DNA from: Anthopleura xanthogrammica
Lineage: Eukaryota; Cnidaria; Anthozoa; Actiniaria; Actiniidae
NCBI GenBank assembly: GCA_964019055.1
Contig: OZ025209.1
Coordinates: forward strand, 862,697-926,696
Reading direction: 5' to 3'
DNA length: 64,000 nucleotides
The notes beneath the pieces are model-generated. The model had not been told where the DNA came from and searched no databases. It saw only the letters and a program-made list of their open reading frames with translations. This document shows, piece after piece, positions 46,601 to 58,000 of this stretch (positions are counted from its first letter, which is position 1; each line of letters opens with the position of its first letter). The position numbers and the translations under genes were made by a program.

Positions 46601-49600
46601 ACTTCTGCAGACTTTACGTAACCTGGACCGTCGTCACTATTGGCCAGGACCATCTCATGGCATGGTACTTCTGCAGACTTTACGTAACCTGGACCGTCGT
46701 CACTATAGGTCAGGACCATCTCATGACATGGTACTTCTGCAGTCTTTACGTAACCTGGACCGTCGTCACTATTGGCCAGGACCATCTCATGACATGGTAC
46801 TTCTGCAGACTTTACGTAACCTGGACCGTCGTCACTATTGGCCAGGACCATCTCATGACATGGTACTTCTGCAGACTTTACGTAACCTGGACCATCGTCA
46901 TTATTGGCCAGGACCAATTCATGGCATGGTACTTCTGCAGACTTTACGTAACCTGGACCGTCGTCACTATTGGCCAGGACCATCTCATGGCATGGTACTT
47001 CGGCAGACCTAATGTTATCTGGACCACCCTCGTTTTTGGCTGGGACCAGCTCATGGCATGGTACTTCTGCAGGCTTTACGTAACCTGGACCGTCGTCACT
47101 TTTGGCTGGTACCAGCTCCTTTTGGTTATTTTTAACAGTACTATATTCTTCTTCCGGAGAAGAGTTCTGAAATTTTTCAACTTTTCTTTCATTTTCACCA
47201 ACCTCAATACTAATTTCTTCTGTTGGTCCATTTGTTACTTCTGTCATGTTGTGATCTTTCTCTTCGTCTGTAAACCTCAATATGTCCAGACTAGGAATTG
47301 ATATCACCTCAGGGAAGGTAAATGATGGAATAAACCTTCCATCATCTGTTCGTGCCTTTTTAGTACAAGGTTCGTCAAGGTTTTCATTACGAGGCACCTC
47401 CTGATCCTCAGTCTCTTGTACCTCATCTTCGAATTCTTCATCTGAGAACAATAATTCAGTTGATGCAGTGGATTCATTGTCATCATCTGAAGTGAAGTAT
47501 TTTGTCCAAACCACAGGAAACCCAAAATGAACACTTTTCGTTTCAGGCTTTGTTACGTTGTCCACTTGTTCTTTTTTAAGTATGGATCGTATCTGTCGCT
47601 GGTTGGTCATAACTGTCTGAATGTTATCAAGATTCTTGTCGTCTTTGGGTTTTCGGCCCTCTTGGTGCAGCACGTTTGACCACTCCGCGAGGGTTGCAAA
47701 GTTGATCGTTTCTTCACGACCTGCGATGGCTGCTGACAAACAAATTTAAAAGTCTGTTAGAAAGGAAACTCCAAAAACCATAAAAAATAAGGCGTTGGCT
47801 TCCAATTTGACCATCACTACAAGAAATACGTTGTGGGGACGAATTCGTGTCCTTTTCGCAAGATTTATCCCCTTTTAGTATAAATACAAAGGTGATTATA
47901 CTTCACAAACTCCGGTCGAAATATATTTATGGTATAGCTTTATATTACTCAGTGCAAACCACACTTTAACGCCTAAAGTTAAAAAACATTATGAAAATTG
48001 AATAGGCGGGAAATCAGCCCGCCAATACCCTTGGGAATGTATCCCATAATACCTCCCCTATATAAGCCCTGTGCCGCACTGTCTCGACGGCTTTATTTTC
48101 AGTGCTCTTGCAAAGAAGCCACACGGTAAGTACAAATATATTCTTGTGATTACTAACCCCCTTTTTTACATATCAATCGTAGCCCTTGTTAGTATATATT
48201 TTTATTTTCACCTAGCTTACAGGGTTATTGGTTTAATACCTACAATGGGGCGTTCCAGTTCTAAGAAGCGAAAATCTCGCTCACGATCTCCTTCGCGGTC
48301 GCCCAGCAAGCGACATAGATCGGGTTCAAAATCCCCCGAAACAAGAAAAGAACCCTCTCATGAAAAGAACTCTAGTAACCGAGACAAAGAAAAAACAGCT
48401 ACAGACCCACTGAGCTAAATTCTGGCTAAACTAGAGACTATGGAAGGTAGAATAAAATCTCTAGAGAGCTCTCGCGAAGAGGTCAACAATGTTTACATTT
48501 CAGACGCTATGTCAGTTTACGCGGGAGAGGAAGATGATTTCCCCGAAGAGGTTTCAGAGAGCAATTCGCTTACTCCATCAGGCAATTGGCCTACAGAAAC
48601 GGGCAGTTCGCCCACTAACACGGACAATTCGTCCAAAACCACGGGCAATTCGCCCAAGATACTAGACACAGACCGAAAGGAAGTGTCCACTGATTCCGAT
48701 GAGAATAATTTCTTTGACCCGGAATCGACCGAATCCAGTTGGAAACCTTCGAAAGAACTGACCGCATTCATTCAGAAAAACTTTAATAAAAAGTTAACAG
48801 CCCCTCAATTCCAAGAAATTTACAATTCATTCTCACCACCCGAGGTGCAAGAATGTTATACACCAAAGCTCGATAGGGATCTACTGAAACAAATCCCAAA
48901 GACATTGGCGCGTAAAGCAACTGAGCTCAATGATAAGGACCTAGCATTAGCACAACGCTCACTGCTAGCAACCACTGGCCCGTTATGTAGCCTTCATGAT
49001 ATGCTAGAAAACAAAGACAAGATAGATTCAGCTGAAATTCTCGGCATTGTACAGAAGACTTTATGCCTTGTCGGCTCAGCATCACACATGTTGACAGTCA
49101 CTCGTCGGGCTAAGATCCTTCGGGCGATAAACCCAGCTAAAGCAGGTTTAGCTGATAAACCGTTCCCAAACGCGGGTAAAAATTTGTTTGGCCCTGATTT
49201 GGCATACATTGCCTCTAAGGAAGTAGATGTATCAAAGAGCCTGGCGAAAGATTTCAAAAGACCCGGTCCTCCAGCCAGATTCAATAGAAATCAAACAAAC
49301 AATGAATATTCAAACACTAGATATGGCAATCGCTACAACAATAACAGGCCAAATTTTTTGTCAACAAAGTACCAATCAAACCGTGGCCGGGGCCGGGGCT
49401 ATTTTCGCCCCTAAAGGAAACCCTTCCTCAGGCTGCCAGGCTAAAGTATTTTATACACGTTTGGGAGAATTTAACAAAGGACCAGTTTGGTTTTAAACAT
49501 CGTAAAGGGCCTAGAAATCCCGTTCCTAGAGCGCCCAACTCAAACGAAACCGATGTTCACTCAACCGGAACCTCAAAACAAGTTGTTATGTGTTCAAGAA

Positions 49601-52600
49601 ATTCAGGATCTCCTAAGGAAAGGAGCAATCCGAAACGTTGCGTTCTCTTCTCAGAGCTTTTACAGCCGAATGTTCCTAGTTCCGAAGAAAGGGGGCTCAT
49701 ATCGGCCCGTAGTAGACTTAAATCATTTAAACGCGTATATCTACAACGAACACTTCCAAATGGAAGGCCTACATCTGTTAAAATCAGTTCTACGAAAAGG
49801 GGACTTTATGACAAAAATCAATCCATCCAAATTATCAGAAGTTCCTCAGTTTTATCATGGAAAATCAAGCCTTCCAGTTTTGTTCCCTACCGTTCGGGCT
49901 AAATATAGCTCCAACAATTTTCACAAAACTAATGAAACCAGTTATAGCATTCCTAAGATGCCAAGGCACGCGAATGATCGTGTATCTAGACGATATACTG
50001 TTAGCGGCCCAAACCAGGGAGGAATCCAAGTATCGAACATCCCAAACAATAAATCTGTTGGAGTCTCTAGGCTTCATAGTAAATTACGAAAAGTCTCAGC
50101 TGATACCAGGCCAACGTCTGGAATTCCTGGGGTTTATCATAGATTCAGAAAACATGACCATAAGTCTGCCCCGAAACAAACAAAAGAAAATCCGAGATTT
50201 ATGCAAAAAAGCGAGACAGAACACCGAAATAACAGTTCGCAGCATCGCCCAAATTTTAGGGGTACTAGAAGCCACTCGCCCAGCCTTACGAGCAGCTCCT
50301 CTTCATTTTCGTCAGCTCCAACAACTACAAGTATCGGCACTTCGCCAGTCGAAGTCGTACACCAATTTAATAACGCTGACAGAACATGCAAAACGAGATC
50401 TAGACTGGTGGGTACAAAATATATACACAGTCCCAGAGGGACCCATCAAACCACCAGAGCCAACAACAATAATTTACACAGATGCCTCCAAGGCAGGTTG
50501 GGGAGCCACAAACAACAAATGGTCAACGGGCGGTTCGTGGTCCGCAGAAGAAGCCAAATTGCACATAAACGTACTAGAATTGCGAGCAGCAATCCTAGGT
50601 CTCAAAACATTCTTAAAAGATCAACATTCAATTGTGGTTCGTCTGTACCTAGACAACACTACTGCAGTTGCGTACATAAACCACTTAGGAGGAACTCGCT
50701 CCCAAGCTCTATTAAAGGAGGCTCTAAAACTATGGGAGTGGTGCTCACGGCACGAAATCTTCCCCATGGCTCAGCATTTACCAGGAAAAGAAAACATCCT
50801 GGCGGACGCAGAGTCAAGGAAGTCCGAAGACACCAGCGACTGGCAATTAAACCCTTTGATAGTCCGCCCTTTCCTGAAAGACAGACAGGTAGATCTCTTC
50901 GCCTCACGGCTAACAACACAACTGCCAGTATATGCGAGTTGGAGGCCAGACCCCATGGCAAAATACACAGACGCCCTTACAATGAACTGGGGAGAAATAA
51001 AAGGATATGCATTTCCCCCATTCAATCTCGTATCTCGAGTGCTGCAGAAAGTACTGCAGGATCAGGCAGAGATAGTTCTAGTAACACCGGTTTGGAAAAC
51101 ACAACCTTGGTGGCCCATTCTCCTAGAAAGGCCGATTCAGCAGCCAGTCCTTCTAGGGAACGACAAAACACTTTTGATCAACCCGAGAGACCCATCGAGG
51201 TCGCACCCACTGTTCCCCAGGCTTCATCTAGCCGTCTGGTTAATATCAAGCAACGTTACGAAGCAGAGGGACTTTCAGAAGACGTTGCCAATCTTCTTGC
51301 AGCATCCACTAAGTCAAGCACCCAAAAATGCTATCAATCAGCATGGAACACTTGGAGAAGCTGGTGCATTCAGAGACAGATTAATCCACTTTGTGCACCT
51401 CTAAAGAGCATCCTCTCTTTCCTAACAGTTCAATTCCATGCAGGAAAGCAATATCGTACAATCAATGTACTACGCTCAGCTATCTCATCAGTACACCCAC
51501 GTATAGATGGTCACCCAGTGGGACAACACCCCTATGTGTGTCAATTAGTTAGAGGTATTGCGGTCAAACGCCCACCTCAACCACGCTACTCTGCGACCTG
51601 GGATGTAAGTAAAGTTACATCACTAATTCATTCGTTGGGTTCTAACGCAAAGCTGAACCTGAAGTCATTGACTCTCAAGCTTACCATGCTTTTGGCTCTA
51701 GTAGCACCGGAAAGGGTGTCCACGCTAGCACGACTAGATTTACGTTTCGTACATTTGCGTCCAGAGGGATTTACTTTCACCTTGTCAACCCCAAGGAAAA
51801 GAGGAAAACCAACTGTTGCCGGGAAAGTTAATATCGCTAAGTACACAGGCAACAAACGCCTTTGTCCTCTAGAGTGTTTTGACCACATATCTTAAGGCAA
51901 CACGAGAAATCCGTCAGGCATCGTCCGCCCCCCAACTGCCAGACCTTCTCCTCCGCTCCTTTAAAAAGCCCCATAAGTCAGTGGGCCCAGCCACGATATC
52001 ACGTTGGCTACGTGAAGTCATCAAGATGAGCGGTATTGACAGCTCAATCTTTAAAGGACACTCAACTCGAGGTGCCTCCATGTCTTCGGCTGCTTCAGGT
52101 GGAATAAATACAGCATCAATAATGGATATGGCAGATTGGTCTACACCATCCACATTCAGATCATTTTATTACAAACCAGTTATTAACACTGAATATGCTT
52201 CGGCAGTCTTATCAACCAGTGATAATTAGGAACAAGCAAAAACAATGCGTTGAACTCTACCATAAATATATTTCGACCGGAGTTTGTGAAGTATAATAGA
52301 AATTATACAAGGGCCGCGAAGCGGCCCGCTCGTATAATTAGGATTATACGAGCAAACGTAGGGAGAAATATACATATACTCCCACCCTACCCTACCCTCC
52401 CTACGTTTGTTCTCACTGTAAGGTGATATATTGATATGTTGTTGTTTGCTAATAAACAAAAAGACATAAACCACTCCGATTCTGGAGCTGTTTTTTCCTT
52501 GACACCTGAACACGCAATTCGCCTTGAAAATAAAGCCGTCGAGACAGTGCGGCACAGGGCTTATATAGGGGAGGTATTATGGGATACATTCCCAAGGGTA

Positions 52601-54269
52601 TTGGCGGGCTGATTTCCCGCCTATTCAATTTTCATAATGTTTTTTAACTTTAGGCGTTAAAGTGTGGTTTGCACTGAGTAATATAAAGCTATACCATAAA
52701 TATATTTCTCCCTACGTTTGCTCGTATAATCCTAATTATACGAGCGGGCCGCTTCGCGGCCCTTGTATAATTTCTATTATACAAAATCGCGCGCTCTGAT
52801 TGGTTTTCTATCTCGGATTATCAGCCGATAATCACCTTTTCGGACAAAATGGCTGTCAGCGTGACCGTCGCGCTTTTAAAAAATAAAATATTTTCACTTT
52901 CAATGTTGTTTCCTTCTTTCTTTTTTGAAATAATTACCTTTTTATTTATACTAAAACAATTATTCACCTCGAGCTCAGTGGTTATCGATGAATATTTACC
53001 TCGCAGCTCGAAGACTCGCCGCTCGGTAAATATTCATCGATAATCACTTCACCTTCGGCGAATAACTGCTAATTGAAAATAACAAAAGAAATCAAACAAA
53101 TGACTCAACATACCATTATTCAACTTTCCCCTTATATGAAATCTTTAACATTACATAAATAAGTGATGCATGTAACTCATATTACAAGTGTAAAAATACC
53201 TTCACTTGATTGTATGGCTTTGACCCCGAATGGAGAAAGCTGGAACGATCCTGTAATAGATCATGATCAGAAAAAAAAGAACAATACATCGGTCAGTATT
53301 AACGGATAAAAAAGGACGGTTGATCTACAGCGATGTTGCACTCCAGTACAGCACTTTGGTCTTTGATAGATGCACTTAGACAGAGACCCATCATTCATGA
53401 GGGACGTCCCGGCTTTATGGTCCCTTATGGCCTGGTGCAAATATAGGAGGCAGCTTTATTTTACAAAGGACGGGGTTTAGAGAGAACGAGGCTAAGAGAA
53501 ACAAAGGGCACTTTAGGGGGGGGGGGGGGGGGGGGGGTTACGAAAATGTGTGCAAGTGAAAATCAACATGCATCAGCCCGTAAATAATGACTAGTCCCTC
53601 AGAAGTCCATAAATTGTTATGGACTTTAACATACCTCGGAAATAGCTTGCTGTAGTCCTCTTGTGCATCCCCCAGCCTGGTTCACTGTCACACACAGCTG
53701 TAGAAGCTTTTGTCACATCGGTTTTTGTAGATTTTTCTTCGGCTGTAAACTCAACGCCCTTCGGTACATTCTGCATCTCATGAGCTACCTTCTGCTCGAG
53801 GATTTCTCCGTGACACGGTTTTCCCTCAGATTCAAGTTTCAGCAGTGACTTTGACAAAGATTTTAAATATTGAGATTCGTTCAAATTCTCCTGTTCGGTT
53901 TCCCTATGAATTCCATCACCAACGTCTGGTACCGTCAAGTCGTTTCTGGCATTTTTGTAGGAATCAACAGATTTTACAACGATTTCCTCTAAAGAAAAGT
54001 CTTTTGTTACAGATTTATTAGCATCAAAAAGACCATTTCCAGTGTTCTTTTGCTGAAAAAATTGTGTTCGAGGTTCTGAAAATAAAATAAAAATAAAACT
54101 GTTAATCTTCGGCCGAGAGCTAGCCTAGTTGGCGAAGAGGAAAACAATGCCAAGACTTACCCATACTCAAGTACAAAGATTTTTCGCTTTGATTTCCTAA
54201 GTCGTTCTTCTCCACGTTCATCTCATTGACCAACAGTTGGTTTTCGGGAACAAACTGATTATCAGCCAT
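43689..54269 (-). CDS. RAD51AP-like protein with large 22-residue repeat array
   Basis: Seven coding exons: 54161-54269, 53635-54075, 45070-47732, 44468-44855, 44191-44330, 43955-44120, 43689-43876; 1364 residues, phases 1,1,0,1,0,1. The ATG at 54269 (MADNQFVPEN) is chosen; an acceptor-like site just upstream suggests a 5' UTR exon. The only recognisable domain is near the C-terminus: RPLRVGLSRRSRTHSLHPYA, which strongly resembles the C-terminal RAD51-binding motif of RAD51AP1 and RAD51AP2 (LGLSRxxRxxxLHP pattern). The long, mostly disordered protein with the motif at its end is more like RAD51AP2. Exon 3 encodes 22-23 tandem copies of a 22-residue unit. A role in stimulating RAD51/DMC1 recombination is inferred from the motif only. 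The intron from 47733 to 53634 contains a DIRS retrotransposon in the opposite direction. Confidence 0.7.
45600..47125 (-). repeat. 66-bp tandem array coding for 22-residue repeats
   Basis: About 23 head-to-tail copies with consensus VPCHEMVLANSDDGPGYVKS + AE. Central copies are nearly identical at DNA level, edge copies diverge (VPAKNEGGPDNIRSAE; VPDASDLYQQ). The period is a multiple of three, so the frame is kept and the opposite strand is also open for hundreds of codons. Array length is expected to vary between individuals. Each unit has one Cys and one His in PCHE. Confidence 0.95.
47919..48101. repeat. DIRS left inverted terminal repeat
   Basis: Reverse complement of 52525-52707, equal in length and with few if any mismatches by eye, implying recent insertion or conversion. 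Confidence 0.9.
48245..49414 (+). pseudogene. DIRS gag-like ORF1 with an in-frame stop
   Basis: Begins MGRSSSKKRKSRSRSPSRSP, an Arg/Ser-rich nucleic-acid-binding head. A TAA at 48416-48418 interrupts an otherwise continuous frame that goes on past 48440 through a Ser/Thr-rich part, a helical core (KDLALAQRSLLATTGPL) and an RGRGRG tail. The same frame before and after the stop shows a single nonsense change. Gag of DIRS elements packages the RNA; this copy would need readthrough or help from another copy. Confidence 0.8.
49487..51404 (+). pseudogene. DIRS reverse transcriptase/RNase H ORF2, frame-broken
   Basis: The first part (49487 to about 49820) holds the RT finger region (FLVPKKGGSYRPVVDLN, then LRKGDFMTKI). 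The frame then changes: the palm continues in another frame with FQFCSLPFGLNIAPTIF, the catalytic YLDDILLA and RNase H landmarks YTDASKAGWGA and LYLDNTTAVAYI. Around 49815-49830 roughly a dozen residues that normally carry the first catalytic Asp are missing, so a small deletion is the likely break. Therefore RT is probably dead. Confidence 0.82.
51230..52229 (+). pseudogene. DIRS tyrosine recombinase ORF3, frameshifted
   Basis: Overlaps ORF2 in another frame, as usual in DIRS. An N-terminal SAM-like part (STKSSTQKCYQSAWNTWRSW), the first catalytic Arg region (LVAPERVSTLARLDL), then, after a frame change near 51880, the HxxR box (GHSTRGASMSSAA), a Trp near the second His position (DMADWSTPSTF) and the Tyr nucleophile region FRSFYYKP. 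The frame change separates the first Arg from the HxxR/Tyr part, so this copy is likely inactive. Confidence 0.82.
52259..52371. repeat. DIRS internal complementary region
   Basis: Left part (52259-52297) is the reverse complement of the left tip 47895-47933; right part (52291-52371) is the reverse complement of the right tip ending at 52782. Includes gggccgcgaagcggccc hairpin. Confidence 0.9.
52525..52707. repeat. DIRS right inverted terminal repeat
   Basis: Mirror of the left repeat, followed by the right tip with gggccgcttcgcggccc, ending attatac at 52782. Confidence 0.9.
52970..53055. repeat. Inverted repeat downstream of the DIRS element
   Basis: gtggttatcgatgaatattt and aaatattcatcgataatcac are arms around a loop with tcgaagactcgccgctcg. 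May be part of a short element starting near 52787 with tcgcgcgctctgattgg. Confidence 0.65.
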
Positions 54270-55083
54270 AATATTTTTAATTAACTTACAACAGGCGGTT
54301 TTAGCTGTAAAAAGTAAGCTTACGATTAAAAGTTGAATGCAAAATATTGACATGTTTTCAGTCTCTAGTTAGCAGAAAACTACGTAGAATATATACAAAA
54401 GTAAACAGAATTTAAGAATAAATTACTCACCAGCTGTTCGATGATATATTATGAAGAAAAGATCAAGATTTTAAGCTCCAAAAATACAATTTTTGAGAGT
54501 AAAAGGAAAAAGTATCATCTTCTTCTTCTCTTTTTCTTTTCGCGCTACTTTCTGAGCAGACGCGCACGCGTCCGACTTCAAATATGTGGCGCCAAATTTC
54601 GTCAGTATGTCTACCAATCACATTCAAGATGACGTAATGCAAATGTGATTACCCCTTGCTTCCCTTCCTTCCCTTCCTTCCTCTTCCTTCTCAACCCTCC
54701 CTGCATTTTTCTTAGATTTACTTGGACTCCCAACGTAAAGAGAAGTTTGATGCAACGTTATTTCTCCTTTTAGAATTTAAAAATGTCGCAAAGAATGTGA
54801 TTTTTCGCTAAAACCTCAAGCGTGCAGAGTAGGCTCCATAAGAGCAGGGACTAGCTGTATTCTGGATGCATTATGGATATGGCCTTTTCGATACAAGTAA
54901 GTTAAGTTCTTAATTAAAAAAAGAAACTTATTGTATACACTATTTAATCTCACTTAATAAATTATTGTTTTTTCTTCTTCTTTTGGCTGGTATTTTTACA
55001 CTTGTTCTTCAGCTTACATATTTTACGATTTCATTTAAAGTCCTGAATATCTGCACATACAAGCAAACCAGTTGGCATGCAGT
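54270..55083. other. Upstream region of the RAD51AP-like gene and 3' flank of GPS2
   Basis: An acceptor-like tttttacag lies just before the ATG at 54269. A (TTCC)n run is at 54660-54690. I see no gene here. Confidence 0.5.
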
Positions 55084-58000
55084 TTAGTGATATCTGGGCT
55101 GCCTGTGCTGCGAAGAGCTTGAGTTTGTACTCTTGCTGTGAGAGCTTTTACTACTTGGATGGTAATAATGACGTGAAGAATGCGAACTGCCTTCTAAAAA
55201 AGAAAAAGAAAAATAATTTAGGGCTTCCTGTTATTTAAACCAGACTTGGACACGTCAACTTAGGGAGGATGATGCAGGATTGGATACCTACCTTCTTGAG
55301 AGTTTGAATGCTTGTCGCTGTATTTAGACTTTGAAGAGCTGCTTGAATGATGGTCCCTCTTACTGTATGAGTATGGGTTATACCTGTGACCGGGTCTCTT
55401 GCTGGGCTGAGAGTGAGAATAATCCTGAGTAAAACGTAACAATAGATAACAAGCAATCAAAATATGAATGTTATTTGGTTTGGTTACTTATCATACGCTT
55501 ATAGTGTGCTATACTTACCCCATAGTGTGTGCTATGCCCTCCTGCTGAAGTCTGTGGCTGTTCTTGTTTTGGTGGTGGAGGTCTCTGTGGAGGGGGAGGT
55601 GGCATTTGCGGGTCAACCTTACTTGGGTCAAACTGTGACTGCCTTGACTGAGTCTTCCCTTGTTGTGGAGACTGAGGAGGGGGTTGGTAGCTCTGTGTGC
55701 CAGCTGGATGCTGCTGCTGTTGTTGTCCTTGGTGATCCACAGGGATTGAATATCCATATGGTGGTGTCTGATATTGCTGAGCTGGGTAGCCATAAACCTG
55801 TTGTTGTATAGGATAACTTGTTTGTTGTTGAGAGTACTGTGATGCAGCATGCTGTTCTTGTACATTTGAGAATCCAGCATAACTTTGTTGTTGGGCTTGG
55901 CCAGTCTGTGGTGCAGCATGTGGATAACTAACTGGGGCTTGCGGTTGCTGATGTTGACCCTGGTTTTGGGCTACATACTGCTGATGTTCTGGATAAGCCT
56001 GCTGTTGTGCTTGCATAGGATAACCATATGGTTGCTGTTGCTGGGTCAATGGCATTTGGAATGACTGTGGTTTTTGCTGATCAGCATCTGGTTGTTTCTT
56101 TGCTTGTTGTTGTGAAGGTGATTGACTTGTGAATGACTGTGGTGGCTGTTTTGGATGTTGTTGATGATAACTATGCATTCCATACTGCTGTGGTCTTTGG
56201 TGTGGATATTCTTGCTTAGTATTTTCTGGATTTTTTGAAAGGTTATGAGGTTGGGGTTGTTTGTGCTGTTGACTTTGTATTGGTGGTGGTGGTGGTGGTG
56301 GTACATTAGCTGCTTGCTGCTGCTGTCCATCCTCAGGCTTTGGTTGAGCTTGGTACACAGGATAATGTTTAGCATGCTGCTGCTCAGCAGGTTGAGCTGT
56401 CTGGTACTTGTGTTGTTGAAGTGGTAAGTCACGTTTTTGGTATTGTGATGGATGTAGAGTTGATGGATGTATATCATGTTTTGGATACTGTACTGCTTGG
56501 ATTGTTTTTTGTGCAGAAGGACTTGCTTCATGTCTTGGGTACTGCACTGGCTGTGATAATGGATACTGTGCTGGTTGATTCGTGTCCTGTTTTTGATAGG
56601 GTGTTGCTGGTTTTGCTTCATGTTTGGGGTACTGTACTGGTATTAGTTGGTGTGTTGATGAAGGGTGCTGTGGGTGTTGCTGTTTCACCGGCTGCTTTTA
56701 AGAACCACCAAAAAAGGAAAGTTAGAAATATAACTATTGGCAAGTGCCAAAATATTACAATTCTAAAGTCATGTGATTGTGAAAGTGTGCAATATGTTTT
56801 GGTGCTGTTTGTCACCACTGTGTAGTTCAAACCTTGATTTGCAGGATAAGTTTGTTTGATGTGTTGTTCTCTTCTATTCCATGACGGTTTTTCTCTAGGT
56901 TCTCCAGTTTTCCTCCCTGTAAATAGTGAATGTATTCATAGTGTGTGTGTGAAGTGAACCTCATAGAAAAGGCCCTAATGGGGAGTGATAGTAAAATGTT
57001 TTTGTTTTTTTTTAATTTTGGAAGTTCAGTTACCTTTCCATGAAATGATCCAGACTCTGTAGGATGAGGTTGCTGTCCTGGCATGGGATGACTATGTGTT
57101 GATACAGAACTTGCTACAGCTGGCTTTGGTGAAACATGTTTAGGTTGCTAAGTATAAACATAAAAAAAAGAAAAATGTACAGTCAGATAATTTTGTAATT
57201 ATGAGCACTTCAAAACCAATCATTATTATCTATTCAGAATTTTACATAAACAGATGAGCCACCTTGATTTATACTGAAGAGACTAGAGAAAGTGTTCTTT
57301 CTGATAGGGTGCTTATGTTTGGTTTATTTACAGTGAGGACACTCGAACCATGAACACTTGATATTTTTATATTTTTTATTTTTTGAACTTTCTACTGCTT
57401 CAAACCTTCTGAAAATGAAGCACTGAACTCAAATAATCTTATTGTTCAAAATATATCATTTTTCTCAATCGATTCACACAAGGGATAAAGGAGAAAAAAA
57501 GTATGAAAAAACCTCAAAGTGTTCACGGTTCGAGTGTCCTCACTGTAATAGGGAATACTTTACTAAGGTTGACATAAATAGTAAGCCACATAAAAGTTTA
57601 AAAGTGGAGTTCAAATATAATAAGAATTAATTCTCAAAGGTTATTCTAACCTGTGATGGAATAAGTTGTTGATTAGTTTGCTGATAATAAGGAGAATGCT
57701 GGTTCGCAGATACTGATGATGATAATGTTGATGGATTACTAGTAACAACATGCACTGGTGCCATCGGGGTAATCACTGTAGACTGTGGTACTGGATTGCT
57801 TCCTGGTAATGCCTGGCCCTGGTTACTGGTGCTAGTAATCTTGAAGTGTTTTTCGGGCTGTGTATGAGTTGTTGCTCCATGTCCAAATGAGTAACTGGAT
57901 CCTCCTCCACTGTATGAACCTGGATAAGGGTGCCCTGTTGGTTGGTTGCCATGGTGACCTTGATACCCTTGGGGAGGATTAAGGGGATCTTTTATACCAC

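Larger units (their letters stand above)
47895..52782 (+). mobile_element. DIRS-type tyrosine-recombinase retrotransposon, structurally complete, coding-defective
   Basis: Inverted terminal repeats of 183 bases (47919-48101 and 52525-52707) flank gag-like, RT/RNase H and tyrosine-recombinase frames. The outer tips differ: left 47895-47918, right 52708-52782. Their complements lie joined inside the element at 52259-52371, the internal complementary region that defines DIRS elements. The joint shares the 7 bases GTATAAT, matching attatac at both tips. A TATA-like cctatataagc is at 48055-48065 in the left repeat. It lies antisense in an intron of the RAD51AP-like gene. At least three coding breaks are seen. 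Confidence 0.93.

Noticed and set aside
45613..47301. 562-residue and 446-residue open frames on the plus strand
   Set aside because: They are the antisense of the 66-bp coding array; a period divisible by three keeps several frames open. The minus frame has matching splice sites and non-repetitive coding on both sides.
47304..47534. Alternative minus-strand frame inside the RAD51AP-like exon
   Set aside because: No splice fit; shadow of the main frame.
48001..48101. E2F-like ggcgggaaa in the DIRS terminal repeat
   Set aside because: It lies within a palindromic ggcgggaaatcagcccgcc of the element; no reason to link it with the SPO11 upstream words.
53518..53537. Poly(G) run as a regulatory G-quadruplex
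   Set aside because: A plain homopolymer run among several others in this window; nothing ties it to a promoter.
55464..56825. Open frames on the plus strand and a second minus frame over the Gln-rich GPS2 exon
   Set aside because: Low-complexity shadows of the CAG/CAA-rich exon; the GPS2 frame alone joins conserved exons in phase.
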